A stretch of 64,000 nucleotides of DNA. Origin: CAWDZK01 sp963807005. Its GTDB lineage: Bacteria; Actinomycetota; Actinomycetes; JACCUZ01. Made by a program: the position numbers and the translations under genes. The stretch spans positions 744,001 through 808,000 of the forward strand of contig CAWDZK010000006.1 in assembly GCA_963807005.1 (NCBI GenBank), read 5' to 3'. The notes beneath the pieces were generated by a model. The model ran no database searches and had not been told where the DNA came from. It was given only the letters and a program-made list of their open reading frames with translations. Of the stretch, positions 15,339 to 23,732 are shown piece by piece. Numbering within the stretch: position 1 is the first letter of the stretch; the number at the start of each line of letters is the position of its first letter.

Positions 15339-16232
15339 TCAGGTGAGGCTGATCGGGTTGCCGGTCTGCGGCTCGTAGAACCGGCTGATCGCCAGCACGG
15401 TGCGGGCGATGTCGGCCTTCGCGTAGTGCGCAGGGTCCCACGCGCCGTAGAGCGTCACCTCCAGCCGGCCGGTGTCGGTCATGATCGTCGCGGCCGACAG
15501 GTCGAACCGGGGGTCGTCGGAGAGCACGGCCACGCCGCGCCCCGCGGCGGCCAGCGCCTGACCGACCGTGGTCGAGTCGACCTCGTGCGCCGCCGCGTAG
15601 GACAGCCCGGCAGCGGTGACCGCCTCGTCGAGCAGGCGGCGGGTCCCGTTGTGCCGGCCCATCACGATGATCGGCTCGGCCAGCAGCTCGGTCAGGTGCA
15701 CGCTGTCGCGGGAGGCCAGCCAGTGCGTCGGGTGCGCCAGGGCGAACACCGGGGCCCGGCAGACGATGCGACCCTCGAGCCCGCCCGGTGGCGGCGTCGC
15801 GCAGACGGCGAAGTCCGCCTCCCGGCGTTCCAGGACCTCGTAGACCCGGCCGGGGTCGCACTCCTCCACGTTGGCCAGCGCGCAGTCCGCTCCGGCGGCG
15901 GCGATGTACGGCGCGAGGATGTCGTTGATGGTCGTCGGTGGCGCGACCGCCGTGAGTCCGACGTGGTGGCCCTCGGCCAGGGCCGACATCACCGCGCGGG
16001 CGCCGTCGGCGCGGGACACCAGGTCCCGCGCGATCCCGAGGAAGCGGCCGCCCGCCGGGCTCAGCGTCAGGCGGCCGGGGGACCGGGTGAACAGGTCGAT
16101 GCCGAGCTCGGCCTCGAGCCCGCGCAGCTGGCGGGACAGCGACGGCTGGGCGACGTGCACCCGGGCCGCTGCGGCCGTCACCGACCCCTCCTCGACCACG
16201 GCCAGGAAGTAGCGCAGCACCCGGATCTCCAC
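15339..16232 (-). CDS. LysR-family transcriptional regulator
   Basis: A 297-residue protein. The N-terminal winged helix (IRVLRYFLAVVEEGSVTAAAARVHVAQPSLSRQ) is the classical LysR DNA-binding domain. The remainder is the periplasmic-binding-protein-like effector domain. The GTG at 16232 was chosen because the family starts right at VEIRVLRYF and a GGAGGGAG ribosome binding site lies upstream. It is divergent from the ABC importer operon. Palindromes in the shared intergenic region fit LysR sites, so it probably controls that operon in response to its substrate (inference). Confidence 0.92.
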   Translation of the reverse strand: MEIRVLRYFLAVVEEGSVTAAAARVHVAQPSLSRQLRGLEAELGIDLFTRSPGRLTLSPAGGRFLGIARDLVSRADGARAVMSALAEGHHVGLTAVAPPTTINDILAPYIAAAGADCALANVEECDPGRVYEVLERREADFAVCATPPPGGLEGRIVCRAPVFALAHPTHWLASRDSVHLTELLAEPIIVMGRHNGTRRLLDEAVTAAGLSYAAAHEVDSTTVGQALAAAGRGVAVLSDDPRFDLSAATIMTDTGRLEVTLYGAWDPAHYAKADIARTVLAISRFYEPQTGNPISLT

Positions 16233-16282
16233 GACGCTCCCTCCGGAGCTGGGGGCGGGCGGCCCGCGTGGCGCGGCTCGCC

Positions 16283-16299
16283 CATGCCTGTCAGGCATG
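16283..16299. promoter_or_regulatory. perfect palindrome in LysR/ABC divergent promoter region
   Basis: CATGCCTG-T-CAGGCATG has two perfect 8-bp arms around one central base. It lies 51 bp upstream of the LysR start and 110 bp upstream of the substrate-binding-protein start. It is a likely operator. Confidence 0.6.
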
Positions 16300-16321
16300 A
16301 ATACTGCAGCAAACAAGTATT
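16300..16321. promoter_or_regulatory. ATACT-N10-AGTAT LysR-box-like inverted repeat
   Basis: AATACT (16300-16305) and AGTATT (16316-16321) are perfect 6-bp arms separated by 10 bases. The arms resemble the ATAC...GTAT variant of LysR boxes. It sits immediately beside the palindrome at 16283-16299. Two sites of different strength (recognition and activation) are common for LysR regulators. Confidence 0.55.
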
Positions 16322-16408
16322 GGACCGCACGTAGGCGCGTCGCAACACTTCGATCACGTGCCAGGCGCCCTGCCCGCGGCACGCCCTGTCCTCCGTTGGG
16401 AGTCGCAC

Positions 16409-18037
16409 ATGACGCACCGCGCAGCACCGACCCGAGCTGGCCTGCGGCGACGCCGGGGCCAGTCCGTCATCGTCGCGTTCGCCACCCTCGCACTGCTGCT
16501 GACCGCGTGCGGCAGCGACAGCGAGAGCGACGGCCCGAAGAAGACCCCGTCCTCGGCTCGGGCCGAGCTCCTCACGGTGGCGGCCACGGCCAACATCACC
16601 ACCTGGGACCCGGTCAAGTCGTTCTCGACCGAGGCCCTGTACATGGCAAACGTCTACGAGCCGCTGCTGTGGAAGAACGGCCCGGACGCGGCCGACGAGT
16701 ACACACCGGCACTGGCCGAGACGTGGGAGAGCAGCGCGGACGCCAAGACCTGGACCTTCCACCTGCGCTCGGGGGCGACCTTCCACGACGGGACGCCGGT
16801 CGACGCGGCGGCCGTGAAGGCCAGCATCGAGGCAGCCAAGGACCACGGTGGCGCCTCGTTCATCTGGGCCCCGGTGGACTCGATCGCGGCACCCGACCCG
16901 CAGACCGTCGTGTTCACGCTGAGCTACGCCGCACCGCTCGACCTCGTCGCCTCCTCGACGTACGGCGCCTGGATCGTCAGCCCGGCCGCGCTGGAGGCGT
17001 CGGCGAAGGATGACACGTACTTCGAGTCCGGCGTCGACGCGGGCAGCGGGCCGTACACGGTCGAGTCCTACACGCCGGACAAGGAGGTCGTGCTCAAGGC
17101 GTACGACGGCCACTGGGGCACCGAGAAGCCGGCGTACAAGCGGGTCATCGTCTCGCTCACCGCTGACGCCTCGACCCAGCAGCAGCAGCTGACCTCCGGC
17201 GAGGTCGACCTGGCGCTGTCCATCCCGCTGGAGAACGTCGGCCAGCTCGCCGACAGCGGCGACTTCGAGCTGCGTGACTACCCCGCCCCGTTCTCCTACG
17301 TGGGCTTCTTCAACACGACCCGCCCGCCGCTGGACGACCCGAAGGTCCGTCAGGCGCTGTCCTACGCGATGCCCTACCAGGACATCATCGAGGTCGGTGC
17401 GCAGGGCTACGGCACCCAGTCGCGCGGCCCGGTGCCGGACGGCATCTTCCCCTTCGACCCGGCGACCCCGCAGTACTCCCAGGACCTGGACAAGGCGAAG
17501 GCGCTGCTGGCCGACGCCGGCCACGCTGACGGCCTCGACCTGACGCTGACCTATGCCGCGGAGAACCAGAACGAGAAGCGGTTCGTCCCGCTCATCAAGG
17601 ACGCGTTCGCCAAGATCGGGGTGAACCTCACGACCAAGGCGATGCTGTTCAACCAGCAGTGGGAGAAGGGCAAGGGCAACCCGAAGAAGGCGCAGGACAT
17701 CTTCGTCGTCCTGTACTGGCCGACCTACAGCGACGCGGGCTCGGACAACCTGTACTCCTTGTTCCACTCCAGCGACGCGCCGTTCTTCAACCTCAGCTAC
17801 TGGAAGAACGCCGAGTACGACGGCCTGATCGACGACGCCGGCAAGCTCACCGGCAGCGACCGCGAGGCGGCCCAGGCGAAGTACTCCGAGTCCATGCGGC
17901 TGCTCTACGACCAGGCCCCGGGGTTCTTCCTCTACGACGCCAAGCAGGTCTATGTCGTGCCGAAGGACCTCGAGGGGTTCGACTTCAACATCAACTACCC
18001 CTTCTCGGTGTTCTTCTCCCAGCTGAAGCCGGCCTGA
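16409..18037 (+). CDS. ABC transporter substrate-binding lipoprotein (family 5, oligopeptide type)
   Basis: A 542-residue lipoprotein. The Arg-rich N terminus and hydrophobic core end in the lipobox LLTAC, with lipidated C34. The mature part has family 5 motifs (ITTWDPVKSFSTEALYMANVYEPLLW, HDGTPVDAAAVK). Family 5 proteins bind peptides, opines, oligosaccharides or nickel; the ligand cannot be read here. The ATG at 16409 has a GGGAG ribosome binding site. A strong hairpin just after the stop (18049-18075) probably stabilises its transcript relative to the downstream membrane genes. Confidence 0.93.
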   Translation: MTHRAAPTRAGLRRRRGQSVIVAFATLALLLTACGSDSESDGPKKTPSSARAELLTVAATANITTWDPVKSFSTEALYMANVYEPLLWKNGPDAADEYTPALAETWESSADAKTWTFHLRSGATFHDGTPVDAAAVKASIEAAKDHGGASFIWAPVDSIAAPDPQTVVFTLSYAAPLDLVASSTYGAWIVSPAALEASAKDDTYFESGVDAGSGPYTVESYTPDKEVVLKAYDGHWGTEKPAYKRVIVSLTADASTQQQQLTSGEVDLALSIPLENVGQLADSGDFELRDYPAPFSYVGFFNTTRPPLDDPKVRQALSYAMPYQDIIEVGAQGYGTQSRGPVPDGIFPFDPATPQYSQDLDKAKALLADAGHADGLDLTLTYAAENQNEKRFVPLIKDAFAKIGVNLTTKAMLFNQQWEKGKGNPKKAQDIFVVLYWPTYSDAGSDNLYSLFHSSDAPFFNLSYWKNAEYDGLIDDAGKLTGSDREAAQAKYSESMRLLYDQAPGFFLYDAKQVYVVPKDLEGFDFNINYPFSVFFSQLKPA

Positions 18038-18048
18038 TCGTCCAGGCT

Positions 18049-18075
18049 GGGGGCACCGCACCGCGCGGTGCCCCC
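18049..18075 (+). terminator. intercistronic hairpin after the substrate-binding-protein gene
   Basis: GGGGGCACCGC (18049-18059) and GCGGTGCCCCC (18065-18075) are perfect 11-bp arms around a 5-base loop, without a T-run. It lies between the binding-protein stop and the permease start. It probably acts as an mRNA-stabilising or partial-termination element that keeps binding protein in excess over the permease. Confidence 0.65.
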
Positions 18076-18097
18076 GGCGGCCACTGAGGAGGCTTTG

Positions 18098-19114
18098 GTG
18101 CTGCGTTTCGTGCTGCGGCGGACGTTGGCGGCGGGAGGTGTCGTCGTCGTCCTGACATTCGTGACCTTCCTGCTGGCGCGAGTCGTGCCCAGCGACCCCG
18201 CCGCCGTCTACATCGGGCCGAAGGCCCGGCCCGAGGAGCTGGCCCGGGTGCGGGAGAAGCTCGGCCTGGACGAGCCGCTGCTGCTGCAGTACCTCATCTA
18301 CCTCCGCGACATGCTCACCGGTGACTGGGGCACCTCGATCGGCACCAAGCGGCCGGTGCTGACCGAGATCCTCACCCGGCTGCCGGCCACCCTCGAGCTG
18401 ATCACCGTCGCCATGACCCTGGCGGTGGTTCTCGGCGTCGGCCTCGGCGTGCTGGCCGCCCGCCGGCCGGGACGCCCGGTCGACGCCCTGGTGCGGGTCC
18501 TGTCCATCGGTGGGGTGTCCATGCCGGCGTTCTGGCTGGGGCTCCTGCTGCAGGTCGTCTTCGTCGGGCGGCTCGGCCTGTTCCCCGCGACCGGACGGCT
18601 GGACCGGACGCTGGAGTACGTCCATCCGCTCAGCAGCATCACCGGCTTCAACCTCGTCGACAGCCTGCTCACGGCCAACTGGGCGGCGTTCACCAGCAGC
18701 TTCGCCCACATCGTGCTGCCCGCCGTGACGCTGGCCGCGTACCCGACGGGGCTGATGGCCCGGATGACCCGGGCCACGATGCGCGAGGTCCTGGAGCAGG
18801 ACTACGTCCTCGCCGCGCGTGCCTTCGGGCTGCGCGAGCGGTACGTCGTGTGGCGACTCGCCCTGCGCAACGCGATCCCGCCCACCCTGACGGTGCTGGG
18901 GCTGACCGTGGCCTACGCGCTGACCGGGACGTTCTTCGTCGAGGTCGTCTTCAACTGGCCGGGCATCGGGCTGTTCGCGACCCAGGCGCTGCTCAACGTC
19001 GACTACCCCTCGATCATGGGAATCACGCTGCTGGCCGCGGTGGGCTACCTCATGGTCAACCTCGTCGTCGACGTGGTGCAGGCGCGGCTCGACCCGCGGG
19101 TGCGGCTCACATGA
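18098..19114 (+). CDS. ABC transporter permease (DppB/OppB type)
   Basis: A 338-residue protein with about six transmembrane helices and the binding-protein-dependent transport motif near EQDYVLAARAFGLRERYVVWRLALRNAIPP. This is the EAA loop that docks on the ATPases. The N-terminal segment (VLRFVLRRTLAAGGVVVVLTFVTFLLARVVPSDP) is typical for DppB. The GTG at 18098 has a GAGGAGG ribosome binding site. Its stop overlaps the next ATG as ATGA. Confidence 0.93.
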   Translation: MLRFVLRRTLAAGGVVVVLTFVTFLLARVVPSDPAAVYIGPKARPEELARVREKLGLDEPLLLQYLIYLRDMLTGDWGTSIGTKRPVLTEILTRLPATLELITVAMTLAVVLGVGLGVLAARRPGRPVDALVRVLSIGGVSMPAFWLGLLLQVVFVGRLGLFPATGRLDRTLEYVHPLSSITGFNLVDSLLTANWAAFTSSFAHIVLPAVTLAAYPTGLMARMTRATMREVLEQDYVLAARAFGLRERYVVWRLALRNAIPPTLTVLGLTVAYALTGTFFVEVVFNWPGIGLFATQALLNVDYPSIMGITLLAAVGYLMVNLVVDVVQARLDPRVRLT

Positions 19115-20019
19115 CGGTCGTCCCGGTCGGTGTCCTGGACCCGGCGGTCCCGGTCCAGGGCAGCTCGCCGCGCGGTGGCGTCCGTCGGCTCGGCCGGCTG
19201 CTGCGCCGGGACCCGCTGGCGCTGGTCGGCCTGGTCCTGGTCGTCCTGCTGGTGCTGGCGGCGCTGCTCGGCCCGTGGATCGCGCCGTACCCCGACCAGG
19301 GGCGTGGCGTCACCGACGTCGCGTCCCGGGTGCGGGCACCCAGTGCCGAGCACTGGCTGGGTACCGACCAGCTCGGTCGCGACGTCCTGAGCCGGATCGT
19401 GTTCGGCGCCCGAGGCGCACTGCTCGTCCCCGTCTTCGTGGTCGGTCTGGCCGTGCTCATCGGCGTCCCGCTCGGCGCCGTCGCGGGCTACCGCGGCGGA
19501 CGGCTGGACGAGCTGCTGATGCGGCTCACCGACGTGTTCCTCGCCTTCCCCCCGCTGCTGCTCGCCATGGTCACGGTGGCCCTGCTCGGTCCCAGCCTGC
19601 TCAACGCCGGCATCGCGCTGGCGATCGCCTGGTGGCCGTGGTACGCCCGGCTGGTCCGAGGCGTCGCCCAGTCGTTGCGGGACCGGCCCTTCGTCGAGGC
19701 TGCGCGGGCGATGGGCGTTCCGCAGCGGCGGATCCTCAGCCGGCACATCGTCCGCAACGCGGTGACGCCGATCATGGTGCAGGGCGCGGTGGACATGGGG
19801 ACCGTCATCCTCGCGGCCGGCTCGCTGGCCTTCCTCGGCCTCGGCGCGCAGCCGCCGGAACCGGACTGGGGCCTCATGGTGGCCGAGGGCCGCGCCACGC
19901 TGATGTCGTCGTGGTGGATCTCCACCTTCCCGGGCCTGGCCATCTTCCTGGCGGTGCTGGGGTTCAACGTGCTCGGCGACCTGCTCCGGGACGTGCTCGA
20001 CCCGCGGGGGACCAGATGA
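19111..20019 (+). CDS. ABC transporter permease (DppC/OppC type)
   Basis: A 302-residue protein with an N-terminal cytoplasmic stretch, then a first helix (PLALVGLVLVVLLVLAALLGPW) and the family motif EHWLGTDQLGRDVLSRIVFGAR. The EAA loop is at PFVEAARAMGVPQRRILSRHIVRN. It forms the heteromeric channel with the upstream permease. The ATG overlaps the stop of the upstream gene, and its stop overlaps the next ATG. Confidence 0.93.
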   Translation: MTVVPVGVLDPAVPVQGSSPRGGVRRLGRLLRRDPLALVGLVLVVLLVLAALLGPWIAPYPDQGRGVTDVASRVRAPSAEHWLGTDQLGRDVLSRIVFGARGALLVPVFVVGLAVLIGVPLGAVAGYRGGRLDELLMRLTDVFLAFPPLLLAMVTVALLGPSLLNAGIALAIAWWPWYARLVRGVAQSLRDRPFVEAARAMGVPQRRILSRHIVRNAVTPIMVQGAVDMGTVILAAGSLAFLGLGAQPPEPDWGLMVAEGRATLMSSWWISTFPGLAIFLAVLGFNVLGDLLRDVLDPRGTR

Positions 20020-20984
20020 GCGCGCTGCTGGAGGTCGAGGACCTCCGGGTCGAGTTCCGGGCGCACGGGCGGACCGAGAGCACCCCGCTGCGCGGCATCG
20101 ACCTGCGCATCGGCGCCGGCGAGATGCTCGGCGTCGTCGGCGAGACCGGCTGCGGCAAGACGCTCACGGGCCTGTCGGTCCTGCGGCTGCTGCCGCCGGC
20201 GGCGCGAGCGACCGGCCGCGTGCAGCTCGACGGCTCGGACGTCCTGGCGATGTCGCCGCGCGAGCTGACGTCGATGCGGGGCAGGGCCGTGTCGATGGTG
20301 TTCCAGCACCCCGGCAACGCCTTCGACCCCGTCACCACCATCGGCAAGCAGATGGTGCAGGTGGCGCGCCGGCACCTCGACATGTCGCGGGCAGAGGCCC
20401 GCGGGCACGTGCTGGACCAGCTGCGGACGGTGCAGCTTGCGGACGTGCAGCGGGTTGCGGACGCCTACCCGCACGAGCTGTCCGGCGGCATGCTGCAGCG
20501 GGCGATGATCGCCAACGCGCTGCTGTGCCGACCACGGCTGGTGGTCGCGGACGAGCCGACCACCGCGCTCGACGTCACCATCGCCGCGCAGATCCTCGCG
20601 CTGCTGCGGACCCTGCAGCGCGAGCAGGGCTTCGCGGTCATGCTCATCACGCACAACCTGGGTGTGGTGCGGCGGGTCTGCGACCGGGTCGCCGTGCTGT
20701 ACGCCGGCCGGGTGGTCGAGACCGGGACCCCGGACCAGCTCTTCGAACGGCCGACCCACCCGTACACCCGCGGCCTGCTGGACGCCCTTCCTCGAGGGCG
20801 TGCCCGCGAGCGCCGGCTGAGCACGGTGGCCGGCCAGGTCCCGTCCGACCTGCGGTCGGTCCGCGGCTGCTCCTTCGCGCCGAGGTGCCCGGCCGCGCAC
20901 GACGCCTGCCTGGTCACGGACCCGGTGCCGGTCACCGTCGCGCCTGGCCACCAGGCCGCGTGCCTGCTGGCGGAGGGCTCATGA
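20016..20984 (+). CDS. ABC transporter ATP-binding protein (DppD/OppD type)
   Basis: A 322-residue protein. Walker A is GETGCGKT, signature ELSGGMLQR, and Walker B VVADEPTTALD, followed by the H-loop ITHNLGVV. The C-terminal oligopeptide/dipeptide extension has clustered cysteines (RGCSFAPRCPAAHDAC), as in family members that bind an iron-sulfur cluster. It couples ATP hydrolysis to import with the second ATPase encoded next, whose ATG overlaps this stop. Confidence 0.94.
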   Translation: MSALLEVEDLRVEFRAHGRTESTPLRGIDLRIGAGEMLGVVGETGCGKTLTGLSVLRLLPPAARATGRVQLDGSDVLAMSPRELTSMRGRAVSMVFQHPGNAFDPVTTIGKQMVQVARRHLDMSRAEARGHVLDQLRTVQLADVQRVADAYPHELSGGMLQRAMIANALLCRPRLVVADEPTTALDVTIAAQILALLRTLQREQGFAVMLITHNLGVVRRVCDRVAVLYAGRVVETGTPDQLFERPTHPYTRGLLDALPRGRARERRLSTVAGQVPSDLRSVRGCSFAPRCPAAHDACLVTDPVPVTVAPGHQAACLLAEGS

Positions 20985-22021
20985 CCGGGCCGCTGCTCGA
21001 GGTGCGCGACCTCGTGAAGGAGTTCGCCTCGAGCAAGCGCGCGCCGGTCATCAAGGCCGTCGACGGGGTGAGCCTGCAGATCGGGCCCGGCCAGGTCTAC
21101 GGCCTGGTCGGCGAGTCCGGTTCCGGCAAGACGACGCTGGTGCGCTGCCTGGTCCGGCTGTGGGACCCGACCTCGGGACAGGTGCGTTTCGGAGGGCAGG
21201 ATGTCCACGCGGCGACCGGGGAGACGTTGCGGCGGATCCGACGCGACATCGGCCTGGTGTTCCAGAACCCGGTGGCAGCGATGAACCCGCGCCTGTCGGT
21301 CGGTGACGTGGTCGGCGAGCCGCTACGGACCCACGGGCGGCTGCGCGGGCCCGCGCTGGAGACGCGGGTGCTGGCGCTGCTCGACCAGGTGGGCCTCGCC
21401 CGGGTCCACCTCGACCGGAGGGCACACGAGCTCTCGGGCGGGCAGGCGCAGCGGGTCGGCATCGCCCGAGCGCTGGCCACCCGGCCTCGACTGCTCGTGC
21501 TGGACGAGCCGACGTCGGCGCTGGACGTCTCGGTGCAGGCCCAGGTGCTCAACCTGCTGGCCGACCTGCGCGAGGAGGCGGGCCTGACCTACCTGCTGGT
21601 GTCGCACGACCTCGACGTCGTGCGCTACCTCGCCGACCGGGTCGGCGTGATGTACCTGGGTCGCCTGGTGGAGGACGGCGCGGCGGCCACGGTCCTGGAC
21701 GCCCCGAGCCATCCCTACACGCAGGCTCTGCTCGCCGCCGCACCCAGCGTCTCCGCGGTCGCATCCCTCGACGCCGTCCTGGCCGGCGAGGTGCCCGGCG
21801 CGGCCGGCCTGCCCAGCGGCTGCCGGTTCCACCCGCGGTGCGCGGTGCGCACGGCGCTGGAGCGGTCCTTGCCGGAGCTGGCGCAGCGCTGCCGCACCGA
21901 GGACCCGCGGCCACGCGCAGACCGGACCGGCCGGCAGGTGGCCTGTCACGCGGTCGACCCGCACGCGATGGCTCCGGCGGCCGCCGAACCTGCGCCGACC
22001 GGCGAGCGGGGTGCGCGGTGA
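20981..22021 (+). CDS. ABC transporter ATP-binding protein (DppF/OppF type)
   Basis: A 346-residue protein. Walker A is GESGSGKT, signature ELSGGQAQR, Walker B LLVLDEPTSALD and H-loop VSHDLDVV. The C-terminal Cys motif (SGCRFHPRCAVRT) is shared with the oligopeptide subfamily. Its stop overlaps the GTG of the NylB-like hydrolase, so the hydrolase is translated from the importer message. Confidence 0.94.
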   Translation: MTGPLLEVRDLVKEFASSKRAPVIKAVDGVSLQIGPGQVYGLVGESGSGKTTLVRCLVRLWDPTSGQVRFGGQDVHAATGETLRRIRRDIGLVFQNPVAAMNPRLSVGDVVGEPLRTHGRLRGPALETRVLALLDQVGLARVHLDRRAHELSGGQAQRVGIARALATRPRLLVLDEPTSALDVSVQAQVLNLLADLREEAGLTYLLVSHDLDVVRYLADRVGVMYLGRLVEDGAAATVLDAPSHPYTQALLAAAPSVSAVASLDAVLAGEVPGAAGLPSGCRFHPRCAVRTALERSLPELAQRCRTEDPRPRADRTGRQVACHAVDPHAMAPAAAEPAPTGERGAR

Positions 22022-23229
22022 CGAAGCGCCTCATCGCCTCGTCGCGCTCGGCTGCCGACCTCGCGCTCATGGCGGACAGCCCTCCGCCGTCCGGACGCAC
22101 GGTGACGCTGGCCAACTGGCAGTCCCCGCCTTTCAACCGGTGGGCGTTCCAGCACGTGTCCGAGGTGGTTCCCAGTGCCGTCGTGCCCCGCGGAGACGGT
22201 CCGGTGCTGGCGCTGACCGAGTCCGGGTCCGGCGAGCTGGACCCGGGCCCGATCCGCACGCCGTGGGGAGACCTCGGCCTCGACGAGTGGCTCGAGGCGA
22301 CCTACACGGACGGTCTCTGCGTGCTCTCCGGACGTGGGCTGCGGCTCGAGAGGTACGCCAACGGGCTGACCCCGGACCGGCAGCACCTGCTCATGTCGGT
22401 CTCGAAGTCGATGTGCGGCGTCATCGCTGCCCGGTACGTCGAGCGCGGCCAGCTGGACCCGTCTGCGTTCGCATCGGCGTACGTCCCGGAGCTCGAGCAC
22501 TGCGCCTTCGGCGACGCGCGGATCCGCCACCTGCTCGACATGACGGCGGCCGTGGAGTTCAACGAGGACTACCACGACCCGGCCTCCCACGTGCAGGCCC
22601 AGGACCGGGCGCTGAACTGGCGGCCGCAGCGGCCGGGCGACCCGGCCAACTCCTACGACTTCCTGGTCCGGCTGGAGAAGGACGGCATCCACGGCGAACG
22701 GTGGCGCTACTGCTCGGCCACGACCGACGCGCTCGGCTGGGTGCTCGAGCGGGTGTCCGGCCGGCGGTACACGCAGATCCTCGCTGACGAGCTGTGGTCG
22801 CACGTCGGGGCCGAGCACGACGCGATGGTGACGGTGGACCTGGCCGGCTACGCCGTGGCCAACGGCGGGGTGTCGACGACACTGCGCGACCTCGCCCGGT
22901 TCGGCCGGGTGGTCCTCGACGACGACCGCGACGTGCTGCCGCCGGCCGTGCTTCCGGCGCTGCGCGCAGGGGGGGACCGAGTCGCCGTCGCGGGCAGCGT
23001 GCTGGAGGCGCTGCACCCCCTGGGGAGCTATCGCGACCAGTGGTGGCTGACCGGCGACGACCACGGTTGCTTCTACGGCGTGGGCATCTTCGGGCAGTAC
23101 CTGTGGCTGGACCCGGTCGCCGACGTGGTGGTCGCAAAGTTCTCCAGCCAGCCGATGGCGACCGACGCGGCCCAGTCCGCTGCTCAGCTCGCCGGCTTCC
23201 GCGCCCTGGCGGCGGCCGCCGCCCGCTGA
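22018..23229 (+). CDS. serine hydrolase of the beta-lactamase fold, 6-aminohexanoate-dimer hydrolase (NylB)-like
   Basis: A 403-residue protein with the class C beta-lactamase/NylB fold. The SxxK motif is S127-V-S-K130 (LLMSVSKSMCG) and the second motif Tyr is Y231 in RYCSATTDALGWVLERVSGR, closely resembling NylB. The third-motif region is near DQWWLTGDDHGCFYGVGIFGQYLWLDP. There is no signal peptide, so it should be cytoplasmic. NylB-type enzymes cleave linear amides and many relatives are esterases. Coupling to a peptide-type importer suggests it hydrolyses the imported compound, which is inference. The GTG at 22018 overlaps the upstream TGA. Confidence 0.85.
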   Translation: MTKRLIASSRSAADLALMADSPPPSGRTVTLANWQSPPFNRWAFQHVSEVVPSAVVPRGDGPVLALTESGSGELDPGPIRTPWGDLGLDEWLEATYTDGLCVLSGRGLRLERYANGLTPDRQHLLMSVSKSMCGVIAARYVERGQLDPSAFASAYVPELEHCAFGDARIRHLLDMTAAVEFNEDYHDPASHVQAQDRALNWRPQRPGDPANSYDFLVRLEKDGIHGERWRYCSATTDALGWVLERVSGRRYTQILADELWSHVGAEHDAMVTVDLAGYAVANGGVSTTLRDLARFGRVVLDDDRDVLPPAVLPALRAGGDRVAVAGSVLEALHPLGSYRDQWWLTGDDHGCFYGVGIFGQYLWLDPVADVVVAKFSSQPMATDAAQSAAQLAGFRALAAAAAR

Positions 23230-23619
23230 GCGGGTCCGGTCGCCGACGCTTCGCACGAGTCGCCGGACGGCTCCGGTCCGGGGGCGCTGCCGGCGCAGGC
23301 GCTGGACCACGCAACCGGGTACCTGCTCGCGGCCGCCGTGCTGGCGGCGGTCGGCGACCAGATCGAGCGGGGCGGGTCGATCCACGTGCAGGCGCACCTC
23401 GCCCGCACCGGCGCCTGGCTGCCGGACCACCCCGACGAGGTCACCCGGGCGCTGCCCGATGTCGAGGATCTCCTGCACGAACGCCGTACCGCCAGCGGCT
23501 TGCTCCGGTACCCGCAGCCGGCGGTCACGCTCGACGGCGGACCGGTCGACTGGTCCGTCGTCGGCTCGGCGTGGGCGGCCGACCAGCCCCGATGGAGCCG
23601 GCCACCTGGGGCCGGCTGA
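23230..23619 (+). pseudogene. remnant of a class III (CaiB/BaiF) CoA-transferase, C-terminal part only
   Basis: The frame immediately after the hydrolase stop reads ASHESPDGSGPGALPAQALDHATGYL, then LLAAAVLAAVGDQIERGGS, HVQAHLARTGAWL and so on to a stop at 23617-23619. This corresponds to the last 125 or so residues of CaiB/BaiF family CoA-transferases. The catalytic aspartate-bearing N-terminal two thirds are missing. No start codon or ribosome binding site precedes it. It looks like a gene broken by deletion, its 5' part possibly removed when the hydrolase/importer block took its present position. Confidence 0.7.
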
Positions 23620-23732
23620 CGGGCCCGCGCAAGGTCGCCACCGGCGTCGCGGCCACCGTCGACCGCACCCGGTCGGGGCCAGGTAAGGAGCCGGTAGCAC
23701 CGGGGCCAGACCGGCGTGGCAACGTCGTAGCC

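Noticed and set aside
23338..23619. Independent 93-residue protein starting at GTG 23338
   Set aside because: The homologous sequence continues upstream of this GTG to 23245 or so, and no ribosome binding site is present, so it is a fragment of a larger broken gene.
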